Origin: Pseudomonadota bacterium
Lineage (GTDB): Bacteria > Bdellovibrionota > Bacteriovoracia > Bacteriovoracales > Bacteriovoracaceae
Length of the DNA stretch: 20,457 nt
Assembly (NCBI GenBank): GCA_021299675.1
Contig: JAJTIF010000171.1
Location: 1-20,457, forward strand
Direction of reading: 5' to 3'
In this document: positions 7,666 through 14,607 of the stretch, in pieces
How positions within the stretch are numbered: the first letter of the stretch is position 1
Layout: each line of letters begins with the position of its first letter
The notes under the pieces: model-generated
Database searches by the model: none
What the model was told of the DNA's origin: nothing
Seen by the model: the letters and a program-made list of their open reading frames with translations, nothing else
Translations under genes and position numbers: made by a program

Positions 7666-9375
7666 ATGGACCTCGTCAGAACCGGCATAAGTCTTACTAA
7701 AACGATAAAAAATGTCGCACGATTTCGTGAGATTCTAACTGTATTTAGCAAAAATGGGTTCCACTCCCTCATCATTAAATACGGCTTAGGCCAAGAAGTT
7801 TCTGGCAGTATCTCCAATGAGGATGATGCCCTTGAAGAGATAAGCGACAACACCGATGAGTGGTGGGGCATCATAGGCTCAAGGTTACGACTATCCTTTG
7901 AAGAGCTCGGCCCAAGCTTTGTGAAGATCGGACAGCTCTTAGCGACACGCGAGGATATTTTTCCGCCAGTCTTCATCAAGGAATTAAAAAAGCTGCAAAA
8001 CAAGGTGAAGCCCATTCCCTTCGAGGAGTCTAAGGCCATCGTGGAGGAGTCCCTCGGGCAACCGATTGAGAAGGTTTTCGAGTCTCTCGATCCAAATCCG
8101 ATCGGCACAGCTTCCATCGGAGTTGTCTACAAAGCAGCTCTCAAGTCTGGCGAGCGTGTTGTGGTCAAGGTTAGACGCCCAGGCATAGAAAAGATCCTCA
8201 AAACAGATTTTGAAATTGTCCGTTTTATCGTGGCGCAAATAGAAAAAGTCTCTGCGGATGTCCGGTACCTAGGCCTCTCCCGGGTGATCAATGATTTTTT
8301 CAAAGCCACATCCAATGAACTGAATTTTTTAACGGAAGCTAAAAATGGTCAGCGGTTGAAGTCAAACCTAGATTTGATAGATGCGGACAAGATCCTGGTG
8401 ATCCCCAAGGTCTATTCTGAGTATTCAAGTCCGAGCATACTCGTCATGGATTACTTGGATGGCAAGCCATTCAACGAGATTCGCAACTTGGCGGAGCTAG
8501 GTCCCGTGATGGAGGCTAAGCTCATTAGAAGTGTGGAAATGTTCGCTCAAACGCTTCTCAAGGACGGATTCTTCCATGCGGACCTGCATGGGGGGAATTT
8601 TTTCATTTTACCCAGTCAGCAAATCGGAATCATCGATTTTGGCCTGATGGGGACCCTTACGAAGAAAAATCGCTCGAATCTCATCGCCGTTTTATATGCT
8701 GTTTTAACTCATAACTACGACAACCTCGTCTACGAGTTCCTTGAGGTCGCTGACTACGATTCGATTCCCGATCACGACGAACTCATTAGAGATTTTCACG
8801 AATCTCTTTCCCCCTTCATCGGACTTTCACTCAAAGAGACGAATGTGACGGAACTTGTGAGGGCCATCATTAGCACCCTCTCAAAGCACCGCATCTACTT
8901 ACCACGCGAGTGGTTCATCATCTTTCGAGGTCTCATGACCATGGATGGTGTTGGGCGCTCAGTGAACCTAGATCTAAACATCTTTAAAATTCTCGAAAAT
9001 GATATTCCCGCTCTACTCGCTCAAACACTCAATCCGGAGAGTGTGCAGGAGGAGGCGCTGTGGATCGGTAAAGATCTTCTGACCTCGCTTCGAATCGTGC
9101 CTAAGCACTTGAAGTGGTACCTTCGCGAGCAAGCCAAAAGAGGCTACGCCACGGAGATGAAAATCACTGGTGCCGATGCCTACGTCAAGTCGATCTCTCG
9201 CTCACTCTATTTCTTGGGCCTCTCCTTACTGACATCAGTATTTATTCTAGTTGGAACGATTCCATTGATCGGAAAGACTCCCGAAAGATTCGTTGATATT
9301 CCAACCTTGTCTTGGTTCTTTTGGGGTATAGGTCTGGCCATCCTCTCAAGATCATTTTTCTTAAGAAAATACTAA
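7666..9375 (+). CDS. AarF/UbiB (ABC1) family kinase-like protein
   Basis: UbiB/ADCK proteins are atypical protein-kinase-fold ATPases linked to ubiquinone synthesis and membrane lipid homeostasis. Seen: the family KxGQ motif KIGQ at 87-90, the Ala-rich loop equivalent GTASIGVVY at 147-155, the VKVRRPG lysine strand (Lys168), the catalytic loop HADLHGGN at 304-311, and the metal-binding DFG at 324-326. Two C-terminal transmembrane helices (about 513-535 and 547-563) anchor it, as in UbiB. The length of 569 is close to the family norm. The start has AGGA seven bases upstream. No other quinone gene is nearby, so a specific UbiB role is not shown. The 3' end overlaps the convergent GNAT gene by 4 bp. 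Confidence 0.93.
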   Translation: MDLVRTGISLTKTIKNVARFREILTVFSKNGFHSLIIKYGLGQEVSGSISNEDDALEEISDNTDEWWGIIGSRLRLSFEELGPSFVKIGQLLATREDIFPPVFIKELKKLQNKVKPIPFEESKAIVEESLGQPIEKVFESLDPNPIGTASIGVVYKAALKSGERVVVKVRRPGIEKILKTDFEIVRFIVAQIEKVSADVRYLGLSRVINDFFKATSNELNFLTEAKNGQRLKSNLDLIDADKILVIPKVYSEYSSPSILVMDYLDGKPFNEIRNLAELGPVMEAKLIRSVEMFAQTLLKDGFFHADLHGGNFFILPSQQIGIIDFGLMGTLTKKNRSNLIAVLYAVLTHNYDNLVYEFLEVADYDSIPDHDELIRDFHESLSPFIGLSLKETNVTELVRAIISTLSKHRIYLPREWFIIFRGLMTMDGVGRSVNLDLNIFKILENDIPALLAQTLNPESVQEEALWIGKDLLTSLRIVPKHLKWYLREQAKRGYATEMKITGADAYVKSISRSLYFLGLSLLTSVFILVGTIPLIGKTPERFVDIPTLSWFFWGIGLAILSRSFFLRKY

Positions 9376-10385
9376 ATAGAATCCAATCCACTTATGTAAA
9401 GTGGCACACTGTCTTTTCTAATGTTAAAGTTTCCATATCCAAAAATCTCTTCTAAAAGTTCGTGCGCTTTTAGAGAGTAATTCCTACCGTCGTGCTTAAC
9501 ACAAAAATCCCAGTCCTGTGTTTCAACTTTTGCCCCCAATAGCATGGAGATTTTTTTGAGCGCCATCGGATGTTTGTTCAGTCTCCATAGTCCCACAAGC
9601 TGCAAGTCCTGTTGGACGTGGTCGTCTACGGGTTGGTTAAGCGGATGCCAGAGCTGAGATTTATCTCCAATCACTTTGAGCAGGTCATTAATAGATAGCG
9701 TTGTCACACACTCATGAACGACATCTTGCAGATCCATGCCTTTGTTCTTGAAGTAGTACCCATTATCGAAAAGATAAAGATCACTGGAAGTGATGTCAGC
9801 AATGTCCTGCCAGTCATTCTCGTCTCTAAGAGGGGAAAAGTATCGGGCGTTAATTTCTTTCTTATAAAGAGATTGAATCGTTTTCTGTTCTTCTTGGTTA
9901 AGCTTTGAATAGAGCGTTTTTTGGCTTCCAAGGGTCGCTGGTGTATTGGTACGGTAGCACCACTGTTTACCTGCAAGATAGAAGCCCCACTTCTCGTACA
10001 TCTCATGCTTATCAGTCCAAAGGAGAAAGAAGGCACATTGCGATTCAAGAGTGGCAATTATCCTTTCCATGAGAGACTTAAAGATCCCTCTGCCCTGGAG
10101 TTCTTTTTTCACCGCCACTCCACCAATCATGCAGACAGGAATCGTCTCTGTATTCCAAATAAAGTCTCTCATTCTTGTTCCAATGTGAGCGACCACCTCC
10201 ATTCGGCTGGAATCAATCAAAACGAATCTCTGTGAGAGGTTTCTTTGAGAGGTTAGGGGTGCAAAATCAGTCTTGAATGAGTGTTTTTTAGAGTAGGCAA
10301 AAACTTCCTCTATGAGCAAATTAGCCTGATTCTCTAACTCGGGAAAGGCACTTAAGCTTGCGAATTCATAGTATTTTTCAGACAT
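9372..10385 (-). CDS. GNAT family N-acetyltransferase
   Basis: A 337-residue protein with a GNAT fold in its first half: the beta4 strand IPVCMIGGVAV at about 82-92, then the acetyl-CoA pyrophosphate loop QGRGIF at 97-102, and the beta5 region FFLLWTD at 119-125 with EKWGFY at 131-136. The C-terminal 190 residues match no domain I know and may be a substrate-recognition or second degenerate GNAT region. The ATG at 10385 has AAAAGG about nine bases upstream. In-frame ATG 10409 and TTG 10418 would add 8 or 11 residues but lack a good SD. The acceptor substrate is unknown. It is divergent from the flagellin cluster. Confidence 0.85.
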   Translation of the reverse strand: MSEKYYEFASLSAFPELENQANLLIEEVFAYSKKHSFKTDFAPLTSQRNLSQRFVLIDSSRMEVVAHIGTRMRDFIWNTETIPVCMIGGVAVKKELQGRGIFKSLMERIIATLESQCAFFLLWTDKHEMYEKWGFYLAGKQWCYRTNTPATLGSQKTLYSKLNQEEQKTIQSLYKKEINARYFSPLRDENDWQDIADITSSDLYLFDNGYYFKNKGMDLQDVVHECVTTLSINDLLKVIGDKSQLWHPLNQPVDDHVQQDLQLVGLWRLNKHPMALKKISMLLGAKVETQDWDFCVKHDGRNYSLKAHELLEEIFGYGNFNIRKDSVPLYISGLDSI

Positions 10386-10429
10386 GCTTAGAAGCCTTTT
10401 TTCCTTCATGCTAGGCAAGCTTTTGGGCC

Positions 10430-10448
10430 TTGTAAATTTTTTTTACAA
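10430..10448. promoter_or_regulatory. Inverted repeat between GNAT and flagellin genes
   Basis: TTGTAAA (10430-10436) and TTTACAA (10442-10448) are perfect 7-bp arms around five T residues. It lies 8 bases upstream of the candidate flagellin promoter and 45 bases upstream of the GNAT ATG, so a shared operator is possible. It could also act as a weak hairpin in the GNAT leader. Confidence 0.4.
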
Positions 10449-10455
10449 AGACTCT

Positions 10456-10481
10456 TAAGTAATTTTGAGGAGTGTCGAAAA
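10456..10481 (+). promoter_or_regulatory. Candidate sigma28-type promoter, first flagellin
   Basis: TAAG (10456-10459) and GTCGAAAA (10474-10481) are 14 bases apart. The flagellar sigma28 consensus is TAAA-N15-GCCGATAA; the -10 part matches at six of eight positions. The start of transcription would be near 10488, about 71 bases before the ATG. Confidence 0.4.
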
Positions 10482-10493
10482 GTTCTACAGGAA

Positions 10494-10514
10494 GGCAGTA
10501 CTTAACTAACTGCC
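10494..10514 (+). promoter_or_regulatory. Leader hairpin, first flagellin
   Basis: GGCAGT (10494-10499) pairs with ACTGCC (10509-10514) around a nine-base loop, in the predicted 5' leader. The second flagellin leader has a similar GGGCA/TGCCC hairpin at 11493-11508, so the element recurs. A UACAGGA sequence (10486-10492) just before the stem and the AGGAGG SD are potential CsrA-type GGA sites (inference). Confidence 0.35.
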
Positions 10515-10558
10515 CGCATAACCATGAAGGTTGTGTGAACCCAAGTCAAGGAGGATTT

Positions 10559-11407
10559 ATGGGTTTGAGGATTAATACGAACGTTTCTTCACTGAACGCT
10601 CAAAGAAACCTGAACGGGACACGTCTCGCTCAACAGAAGGTTCTAGAGCAACTCTCATCTGGTCAGCGCATTAACCGCGCTGGTGACGATGCAGCAGGAC
10701 TCGCCATCTCAGAAAACTTGAAAGCGCAAATCCGCGGCTTAGGCCAAGCGGAAAGAAACGCGCAAGACGGTATTTCATTGGTGCAGATCGCTGAAGGTGC
10801 CATGTCAGAGATTTCAAACATTATGATTCGTCTCCGTGAACTATCAGTGCAAGCAGCTTCTGATACCATCGGACCGAACGAACGCAAGTTCTTGAACGTT
10901 GAATTTGAACAATTGCTCTCAGAAGTCGACCGTATCGCAAACTCAACTGAGTTTAACCGCGTTCCACTCTTGAATGGTACTGGTTCAGTGTTTGATATTC
11001 AGATTGGTACTCGAAATGACCCCTTAGCTGACCGACTCACGTTCGACGCTTCTAGCGCTGACGTAAACGTAGCAGCCCTCGGTCTAAATCTTGCAAGTGT
11101 ATCTGATAAGATTTCTGCTCAGAACTCATTGGCCGCGATTGACCAAGCCATTCAGAACGTATCTGGAATTCGTGCTGACTTCGGTGCTCTTCAAAACCGT
11201 CTTCAGTCTACGATTAACAACATTCAGGTCAGCTCTGAGAACTTGTCAGCAGCTAACTCTCGTGTTCGTGACGCAGACGTTGCTTCAGCAACAGCTGAGC
11301 TAACTAGAACAAACATCTTGATGCAGGCTGGTACTTCAGTTCTTGCTCAGGCTAACCAGTCTACCACTACAGCTCTAGGATTGATCCAAGCATCATCCAA
11401 CGGCTAG
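10559..11407 (+). CDS. fliC: Flagellin (first of a tandem pair)
   Basis: Filament subunit exported through the flagellar type III apparatus. The 282-residue protein starts MGLRINTNVSS at an ATG preceded by AAGGAGG four bases upstream; an in-frame GTG at 10472 is rejected because of this. The N-terminal D0/D1 helices (about 1-140, with SGQRINRAGDDAAGLAIS and the RLRELSVQAASDT stretch) join directly to the C-terminal D1/D0 helices (about 195-282, NSRVRDADVASATAELTR). There is almost no outer D2/D3 domain. The two stop codons TAG TAG are in tandem. Its close paralogue follows 179 bases downstream. Confidence 0.97.
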   Translation: MGLRINTNVSSLNAQRNLNGTRLAQQKVLEQLSSGQRINRAGDDAAGLAISENLKAQIRGLGQAERNAQDGISLVQIAEGAMSEISNIMIRLRELSVQAASDTIGPNERKFLNVEFEQLLSEVDRIANSTEFNRVPLLNGTGSVFDIQIGTRNDPLADRLTFDASSADVNVAALGLNLASVSDKISAQNSLAAIDQAIQNVSGIRADFGALQNRLQSTINNIQVSSENLSAANSRVRDADVASATAELTRTNILMQAGTSVLAQANQSTTTALGLIQASSNG

Positions 11408-11474
11408 TAGCAGGTGATTGAAACCTGATCGAGATTTTGACCAAACCTGCACGTTACTCTGAAGTGGGTGTGAC

Positions 11475-11501
11475 TAAAGAGTGTAGTGTGATGGGCAGTA
11501 G
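11475..11501 (+). promoter_or_regulatory. Candidate sigma28-type promoter, second flagellin
   Basis: TAAAGAGT (11475-11482) matches six of eight positions of the sigma28 -35 TAAAGTTT. With the usual 11-base gap, GGCAGTAG (11494-11501) matches only four of eight of the -10, so support is weak. No terminator separates the two flagellin genes, so read-through is an alternative. Confidence 0.3.
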
Positions 11502-11521
11502 TGTGCCCAAATATTAACCAC

Positions 11522-11542
11522 CGGCAGATAGGATATTTGCCG
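11522..11542 (+). promoter_or_regulatory. GGA-triloop hairpin in second flagellin leader
   Basis: Nine consecutive pairs (CGGCAGATA with TATTTGCCG, one G-U) close on the triloop GGA at 11531-11533. The hairpin ends 7 bases before the strong SD AAGGAGG (11550-11556). A GGA presented in a loop, followed by a second GGA in the SD, is the arrangement CsrA recognises in flagellin leaders such as Bacillus hag; applying it here is an inference. Confidence 0.5.
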
Positions 11543-11561
11543 TATGAACAAGGAGGTTCGC

Positions 11562-11585
11562 ATGACATTTAACAACGGAGCCTAA
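11562..11585 (+). CDS. Possible seven-codon leader ORF (MTFNNGA)
   Basis: An ATG five bases after the perfect SD AAGGAGG opens a seven-codon frame, MTFNNGA then TAA, ending one base before the flagellin ATG. The flagellin's own weaker SD, GGAG at 11577-11580, lies inside this frame. Ribosomes finishing the mini-ORF could restart on the flagellin (translational coupling). It is too short for any domain, and could be a chance frame downstream of a decayed SD. Confidence 0.4.
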   Translation: MTFNNGA

Positions 11586-11586
11586 A

Positions 11587-12420
11587 ATGGGTTTAAGAAT
11601 AAATACTAACGTTTCGAGCATTGCTGCTCAACGTAGTTTAGGAACGAATAAGTTTAACACTGACAATAACCTGAGGAAGTTAGCTTCAGGGGAGCGTATC
11701 ACGCGAGCATCTGACGATGCAGCGGGACTGGCGATCAGCGAAAAGTTGAAAGGCCATATCCGAGGTATGCGACAAGCGAAGAGGAATACGGAAGATGGAA
11801 TCTCACTCATTCAAACAGCTGAAGGTGGATTATCGGAAGTTTCCAACATTATTGTCAGACTTCGCGAGTTGGCAGTCCAAGCGGCTTCTGACACAGTGGG
11901 GGATACGGAGCGTGGGTTTTCGAACATTGAATTTCAGCAGCTCAAAAATGAGATTGATCGTATCTCAAGAGGACTCGACTTCAATGGTAGAAAACTGTTG
12001 GATGGATCTGGTGGTGTTGTCGATATACAAGTGGGGATTCATAATAACCCCCTTCAAGATCGAATCACTTATGACTCAACCACAACCGACGCAACGGTCA
12101 TGTCACTCGGTCTTAACGTCGAAGAGATTGCTAGCAAAGAGGGAGCTCAGCTCACTCTCGGGAAGTTGGATCAAGCACTGGAAAGGGTTTCTGGAGTTCG
12201 CGCAAACTTGGGCGCTATTCAGAACAGGCTGTTATCGACAAGCAACAACTTGGCGATCTCAGATGAAAATCTCAGTGCGGCTAACTCAAGAATTAGGGAC
12301 GTCGATGTAGCGGCGGAAACGGCAGAACTGGCCAAGAATAATATTCTTAACCAGGCATCTGTATCGGTTCTTGCTCAAGCAAACAACGCCCCGCAGTTTG
12401 CCCTGAAACTGCTCTCGTAA
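11587..12420 (+). CDS. fliC: Flagellin (second of a tandem pair)
   Basis: A 277-residue flagellin paralogue of the upstream gene, sharing MGLRINTNVSS at the start, the SDDAAGLAIS region, LRELAVQAASDT, and the C-terminal NSRIRDVDVAAETAEL helix. It too consists almost only of the D0/D1 helical ends. Two such genes in tandem suggest a filament built from several flagellins, as known in Bdellovibrio. Its leader differs from that of the first gene: it carries a GGA-triloop hairpin, a strong SD used by a mini-ORF, and its own SD GGAG six bases before the ATG. A strong terminator follows. Confidence 0.97.
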   Translation: MGLRINTNVSSIAAQRSLGTNKFNTDNNLRKLASGERITRASDDAAGLAISEKLKGHIRGMRQAKRNTEDGISLIQTAEGGLSEVSNIIVRLRELAVQAASDTVGDTERGFSNIEFQQLKNEIDRISRGLDFNGRKLLDGSGGVVDIQVGIHNNPLQDRITYDSTTTDATVMSLGLNVEEIASKEGAQLTLGKLDQALERVSGVRANLGAIQNRLLSTSNNLAISDENLSAANSRIRDVDVAAETAELAKNNILNQASVSVLAQANNAPQFALKLLS

Positions 12421-12435
12421 GTCACACCCCGTAAT

Positions 12436-12461
12436 GTGGCCTCGAATGAGGCCACCTTTTT
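12436..12461 (+). terminator. Rho-independent terminator after flagellins
   Basis: GTGGCCTC (12436-12443) and GAGGCCAC (12448-12455) form a perfect 8-bp GC-rich stem with a four-base GAAT loop, followed by C and five T residues. It is 15 bases after the second flagellin stop. Confidence 0.9.
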
Positions 12462-12498
12462 CTATTTCTAAGTAGCGATTTCAGCTACACTATTCATC

Positions 12499-13410
12499 AT
12501 GCGCAAAACGATTCTTATATTTGGTGCTAGCTCATTTCTGGGGTCAAACCTCCTGGAGAGTTTAAAGAAACACTATCGTGTGATTGGAACTTACAAAGAC
12601 ACACCAATTGATTATCCGGGAATCCTTTTTTATAGATGTGATGGTTTAAAAAAAGATCGAGTCACTCACTTGATTGGATTAACTAAGCCAGATGTCACTA
12701 TTTATGCCAGTGGCCTTTCGTCAATCACGGCCTGCCACTCTAATCCGAAGCTTTCAGACGCTTTAAATTCCGCCGCACTTATCAACGTGTGTTCAGCAGC
12801 GGAACGCTACGGATCGAAGTTTATTTTTGTCAGTTCAAGTTTTGTGTTAGGTGGAGAAAACACCGAGTACTTCGAAAGCGATACTCCATTTCCTGTGACG
12901 GTGTATGGCGCGAGCCTTGCCTCGAGTGAGTTTTACGTTCAAAAATCCTGTCTCAATTACATAATATTTCGGACGGCACCTTTTTTCGGTCGCTCCTACC
13001 ACCCGAAGAGAAGGAATTGGCTTGAATCGGTTGAGAGAAACGTCTTGAAGGGTGTTGTGGCTAACGTCGATGATCAGATTGAACACGGTCACATTGATCC
13101 ACAATTCCTGGCTCACATCATCCATCTTGCGATTGAAAAGAATGTGACAAATCGCCTCTTCCAGATATCCTCGCAAGACCTTATGTCGCGCTACGAATTC
13201 GCAAAAAAATACATTAAAGCCATTGGCCTGGATGAGAACCTCGTGACCAGAGCGCAGTGGAATTTACCACTAGATGAAAGTTCGTCTCGAGGTCGTGGCC
13301 GCGACTTTATACACTATAAAATGTCAGTGAAGAATGCCGAAGAGTTTTTTCAGCTTAAGATGCCCACAATTCAAGAACTGATAAACTCAAAAAAGAAATT
13401 AGCGAGCTGA
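12499..13410 (+). CDS. RmlD-like extended SDR protein, catalytic Lys replaced
   Basis: A 303-residue NAD(P)-binding protein of the extended short-chain dehydrogenase type, nearest to dTDP-4-dehydrorhamnose reductase (RmlD). Seen: the Rossmann glycine motif GASSFLG at 9-15, IYASG at 68-72, VSSSFVLGG with the active-site Ser at 111-119, and Tyr136 in VYGASL. The expected YxxxK lysine is Leu at position 140, so normal reductase chemistry is doubtful. The C-terminal half is a substrate-binding region. Its place right after the flagellins hints at sugar-nucleotide chemistry for flagellin modification, but nothing else supports that. No SD precedes the ATG; a small GTAGC/GCTAC hairpin (12472-12488) lies just upstream. 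The 3' end overlaps a convergent gene by 12 bp. Confidence 0.8.
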   Translation: MRKTILIFGASSFLGSNLLESLKKHYRVIGTYKDTPIDYPGILFYRCDGLKKDRVTHLIGLTKPDVTIYASGLSSITACHSNPKLSDALNSAALINVCSAAERYGSKFIFVSSSFVLGGENTEYFESDTPFPVTVYGASLASSEFYVQKSCLNYIIFRTAPFFGRSYHPKRRNWLESVERNVLKGVVANVDDQIEHGHIDPQFLAHIIHLAIEKNVTNRLFQISSQDLMSRYEFAKKYIKAIGLDENLVTRAQWNLPLDESSSRGRGRDFIHYKMSVKNAEEFFQLKMPTIQELINSKKKLAS

Positions 13411-13929
13411 ACTTCTGATGAATTCAGAAAGGTAGAACTTCACCATCGAATCGATGTGAACTTCTTCTCCTTGGTAGCGCCAGGCGATGTTATTGAAGGC
13501 ACCTACAAAAGCTCTGATCTCGTGGATTTGTGATGTCTGTGGAGACTGGTCACCTGGAATACGAGGAGAGAATAAGCCCCCAGAGTTTGAAAGGAAACCA
13601 ATGCTGATCACATCAGAAGATTTGCGTGCAACGATCAGCTTCAATGAGTTTCTAAAAAGCATGAAGTCACTAATTGTATTCGAAATACGAAAAACCTTTA
13701 TCATTCGGCCTTGGTCTCTGTTCACGCGATATTGGTTAAAGAGAGAGACATAGAACTCAAAGCGATCTTTGATCTTATTGATGAATAAGATGGATTCTTC
13801 TTCTAGAATTCTGGCGGGATCTGCGCTATCGGCAAATCTTATAAATCCCGACTCCTCCATATTGATTTCTTCAATCGCTAGAGATTCAAGCCAAGTAGTA
13901 TCGATTTTGTCTGAATTGATGTTCATCAT
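13399..13929 (-). CDS. Hypothetical protein
   Basis: A 176-residue soluble protein with no signal peptide, membrane segment or domain I recognise. It is acidic at the N-terminus. Residues 45-115 alternate charged and hydrophobic positions in a way that suggests a mixed alpha/beta fold (SILFINKIKDRFEFYVSLF, then KVFRISNTISDFMLFRNSLK). The sequence contains no repeats or Cys pairs. It starts with two Met codons and no SD. A possible promoter TTGACG (13964-13959) with GATCAT (13941-13936) 17 bases on would begin transcription almost at the ATG, so it may be leaderless. It converges on the SDR gene. Confidence 0.65.
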   Translation of the reverse strand: MMNINSDKIDTTWLESLAIEEINMEESGFIRFADSADPARILEEESILFINKIKDRFEFYVSLFNQYRVNRDQGRMIKVFRISNTISDFMLFRNSLKLIVARKSSDVISIGFLSNSGGLFSPRIPGDQSPQTSQIHEIRAFVGAFNNIAWRYQGEEVHIDSMVKFYLSEFIRSSAR

Positions 13930-14024
13930 TATTTTATGATCAACGCTTCAAGCTATCACGTCAAGTTATTGGATTATTTGCGAGGGGAGTTTAAAGAAGG
14001 GTTTGAGTAGAGATGATTCGTTTC

Positions 14025-14050
14025 GCGCCCCTTAAATTTAAGGTGGGCGC
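14025..14050. repeat. Long inverted repeat
   Basis: The outer arms GCGCC (14025-14029) and GGCGC (14046-14050) surround the perfect 14-base palindrome CCTTAAATTTAAGG (14030-14043), offset by two bases. Neither side has a T run, so it does not look like a terminator. An operator is the more likely reading. Confidence 0.5.
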
Positions 14051-14270
14051 TGTTAGTAATCACTTTAGGCTTCTCACAATCTAGCTTTCACCAGGTGAGC
14101 TTGCACACCGTGACCAGGGACTGCTCCCGATAACTGAATCGTAGGGGCGAAACTTATGTGTCCACCCAAACCCATATAAATATCTTACTCCCAATCCCTT
14201 GGAGATGCCATGGGAAGTTTTAGCCCCCACGTGGCGCCAGTCCATTAAATTCAAAGGGTTAGGGGGGGGA

Positions 14271-14299
14271 TTGTTTCGGGTTTTGCGCCGTGTTATAAT
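14271..14299 (+). promoter_or_regulatory. Sigma70-type promoter of the Flp pilin gene
   Basis: TTGTTT (14271-14276) and a perfect TATAAT (14294-14299) are 17 bases apart, with a TG one base before the -10 (extended -10). Transcription would start near 14306, giving a leader of about 89 bases before the pilin ATG. A run of eight G (14262-14269) lies directly upstream of the -35. Confidence 0.75.
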
Positions 14300-14307
14300 G
14301 ATTATCA
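14293..14307. promoter_or_regulatory. Fur-box-like 7-1-7 inverted repeat
   Basis: TTATAAT-G-ATTATCA matches the Fur 7-1-7 consensus TGATAAT-N-ATTATCA at 13 of 14 positions. It covers the -10 and the start of transcription of the pilin promoter, where a bound repressor would block RNA polymerase. Part of the match is forced by the TATAAT sequence, so chance cannot be excluded. Confidence 0.5.
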
Positions 14308-14394
14308 TATAGACAATTTTAGTACTTTAAAAAAGAACTAAAGTTATCTGCAGTTCTGGTCGAAAAGGCTTAAAGAACAAGGCAGGGGAGAGTT

Positions 14395-14589
14395 ATGAAA
14401 AAGCACATTACTGCATTTTTGAAAGACGAGAGCGGTCAAACTTCTACGGAATACATTCTTCTCGTAGCTGTTGTGGCTTTCGTAATTTTCAAGTTTAAGG
14501 ACGTCATTAACGAGCGTCTTGTGGGGGACAACGGTCTCGTCAACAAGGTGTTTGGTAAAGCCGACGACATCCTTAACGGTCTACAATAG
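14395..14589 (+). CDS. flp: Flp/Fap-type major pilin
   Basis: A 64-residue Flp prepilin, the likely major subunit of the Tad pilus. A short charged leader ends in ESG at 12-14; the predicted TadV cut is between Gly14 and Gln15. The mature N-terminus QTSTEYILLVAVVAFVIF carries the Glu at +5 and a single hydrophobic helix, followed by a short polar tail. Length is typical. The ATG has GGGGAG close upstream. Alone among the Tad genes here it has a strong recognisable promoter, with a Fur-like site, and a long intercistronic hairpin follows it, as often seen where the first, abundant subunit must exceed the downstream genes. Confidence 0.93.
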   Translation: MKKHITAFLKDESGQTSTEYILLVAVVAFVIFKFKDVINERLVGDNGLVNKVFGKADDILNGLQ

Positions 14590-14607
14590 TTAGATCGAAA
14601 CCATTAT

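Larger units (their letters stand above)
13930..14394. other. Gene-free region upstream of the Tad locus
   Basis: No convincing coding frame occurs in these 465 bases. It holds a long inverted repeat (14025-14050), an imperfect hairpin with a TTTT tail (14195-14221), overlapping palindromes CCACGTGG and TGGCGCCA (14227-14239), an eight-G run, the pilin promoter and its leader. A regulatory region or a small structured RNA is possible; I recognise no known RNA family or riboswitch. Confidence 0.6.

Noticed and set aside
10472..10558. N-terminal extension of the first flagellin from an upstream GTG
   Set aside because: The flagellin consensus MGLRINTN begins at the ATG at 10559, directly after AAGGAGG; the extension covers the promoter and leader.
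14195..14221. Rho-independent terminator of a small RNA
   Set aside because: The stem has a T-T mismatch and the tail is AAGTTTT rather than a clean T run; kept only as a weak element of the spacer.
14081..14308. A 75-codon minus-strand frame in the gene-free region
   Set aside because: Its composition is Arg/Pro/Trp-rich without domain or SD, and it runs through the G-run and pilin promoter. It looks like a chance frame.
14324..14357. Two mutually exclusive hairpins in the pilin leader (ACTTTA/TAAAGT and AGAACT/AGTTCT)
   Set aside because: Both are six AT-rich pairs and likely unstable; such pairs are common by chance in AT-rich leaders.
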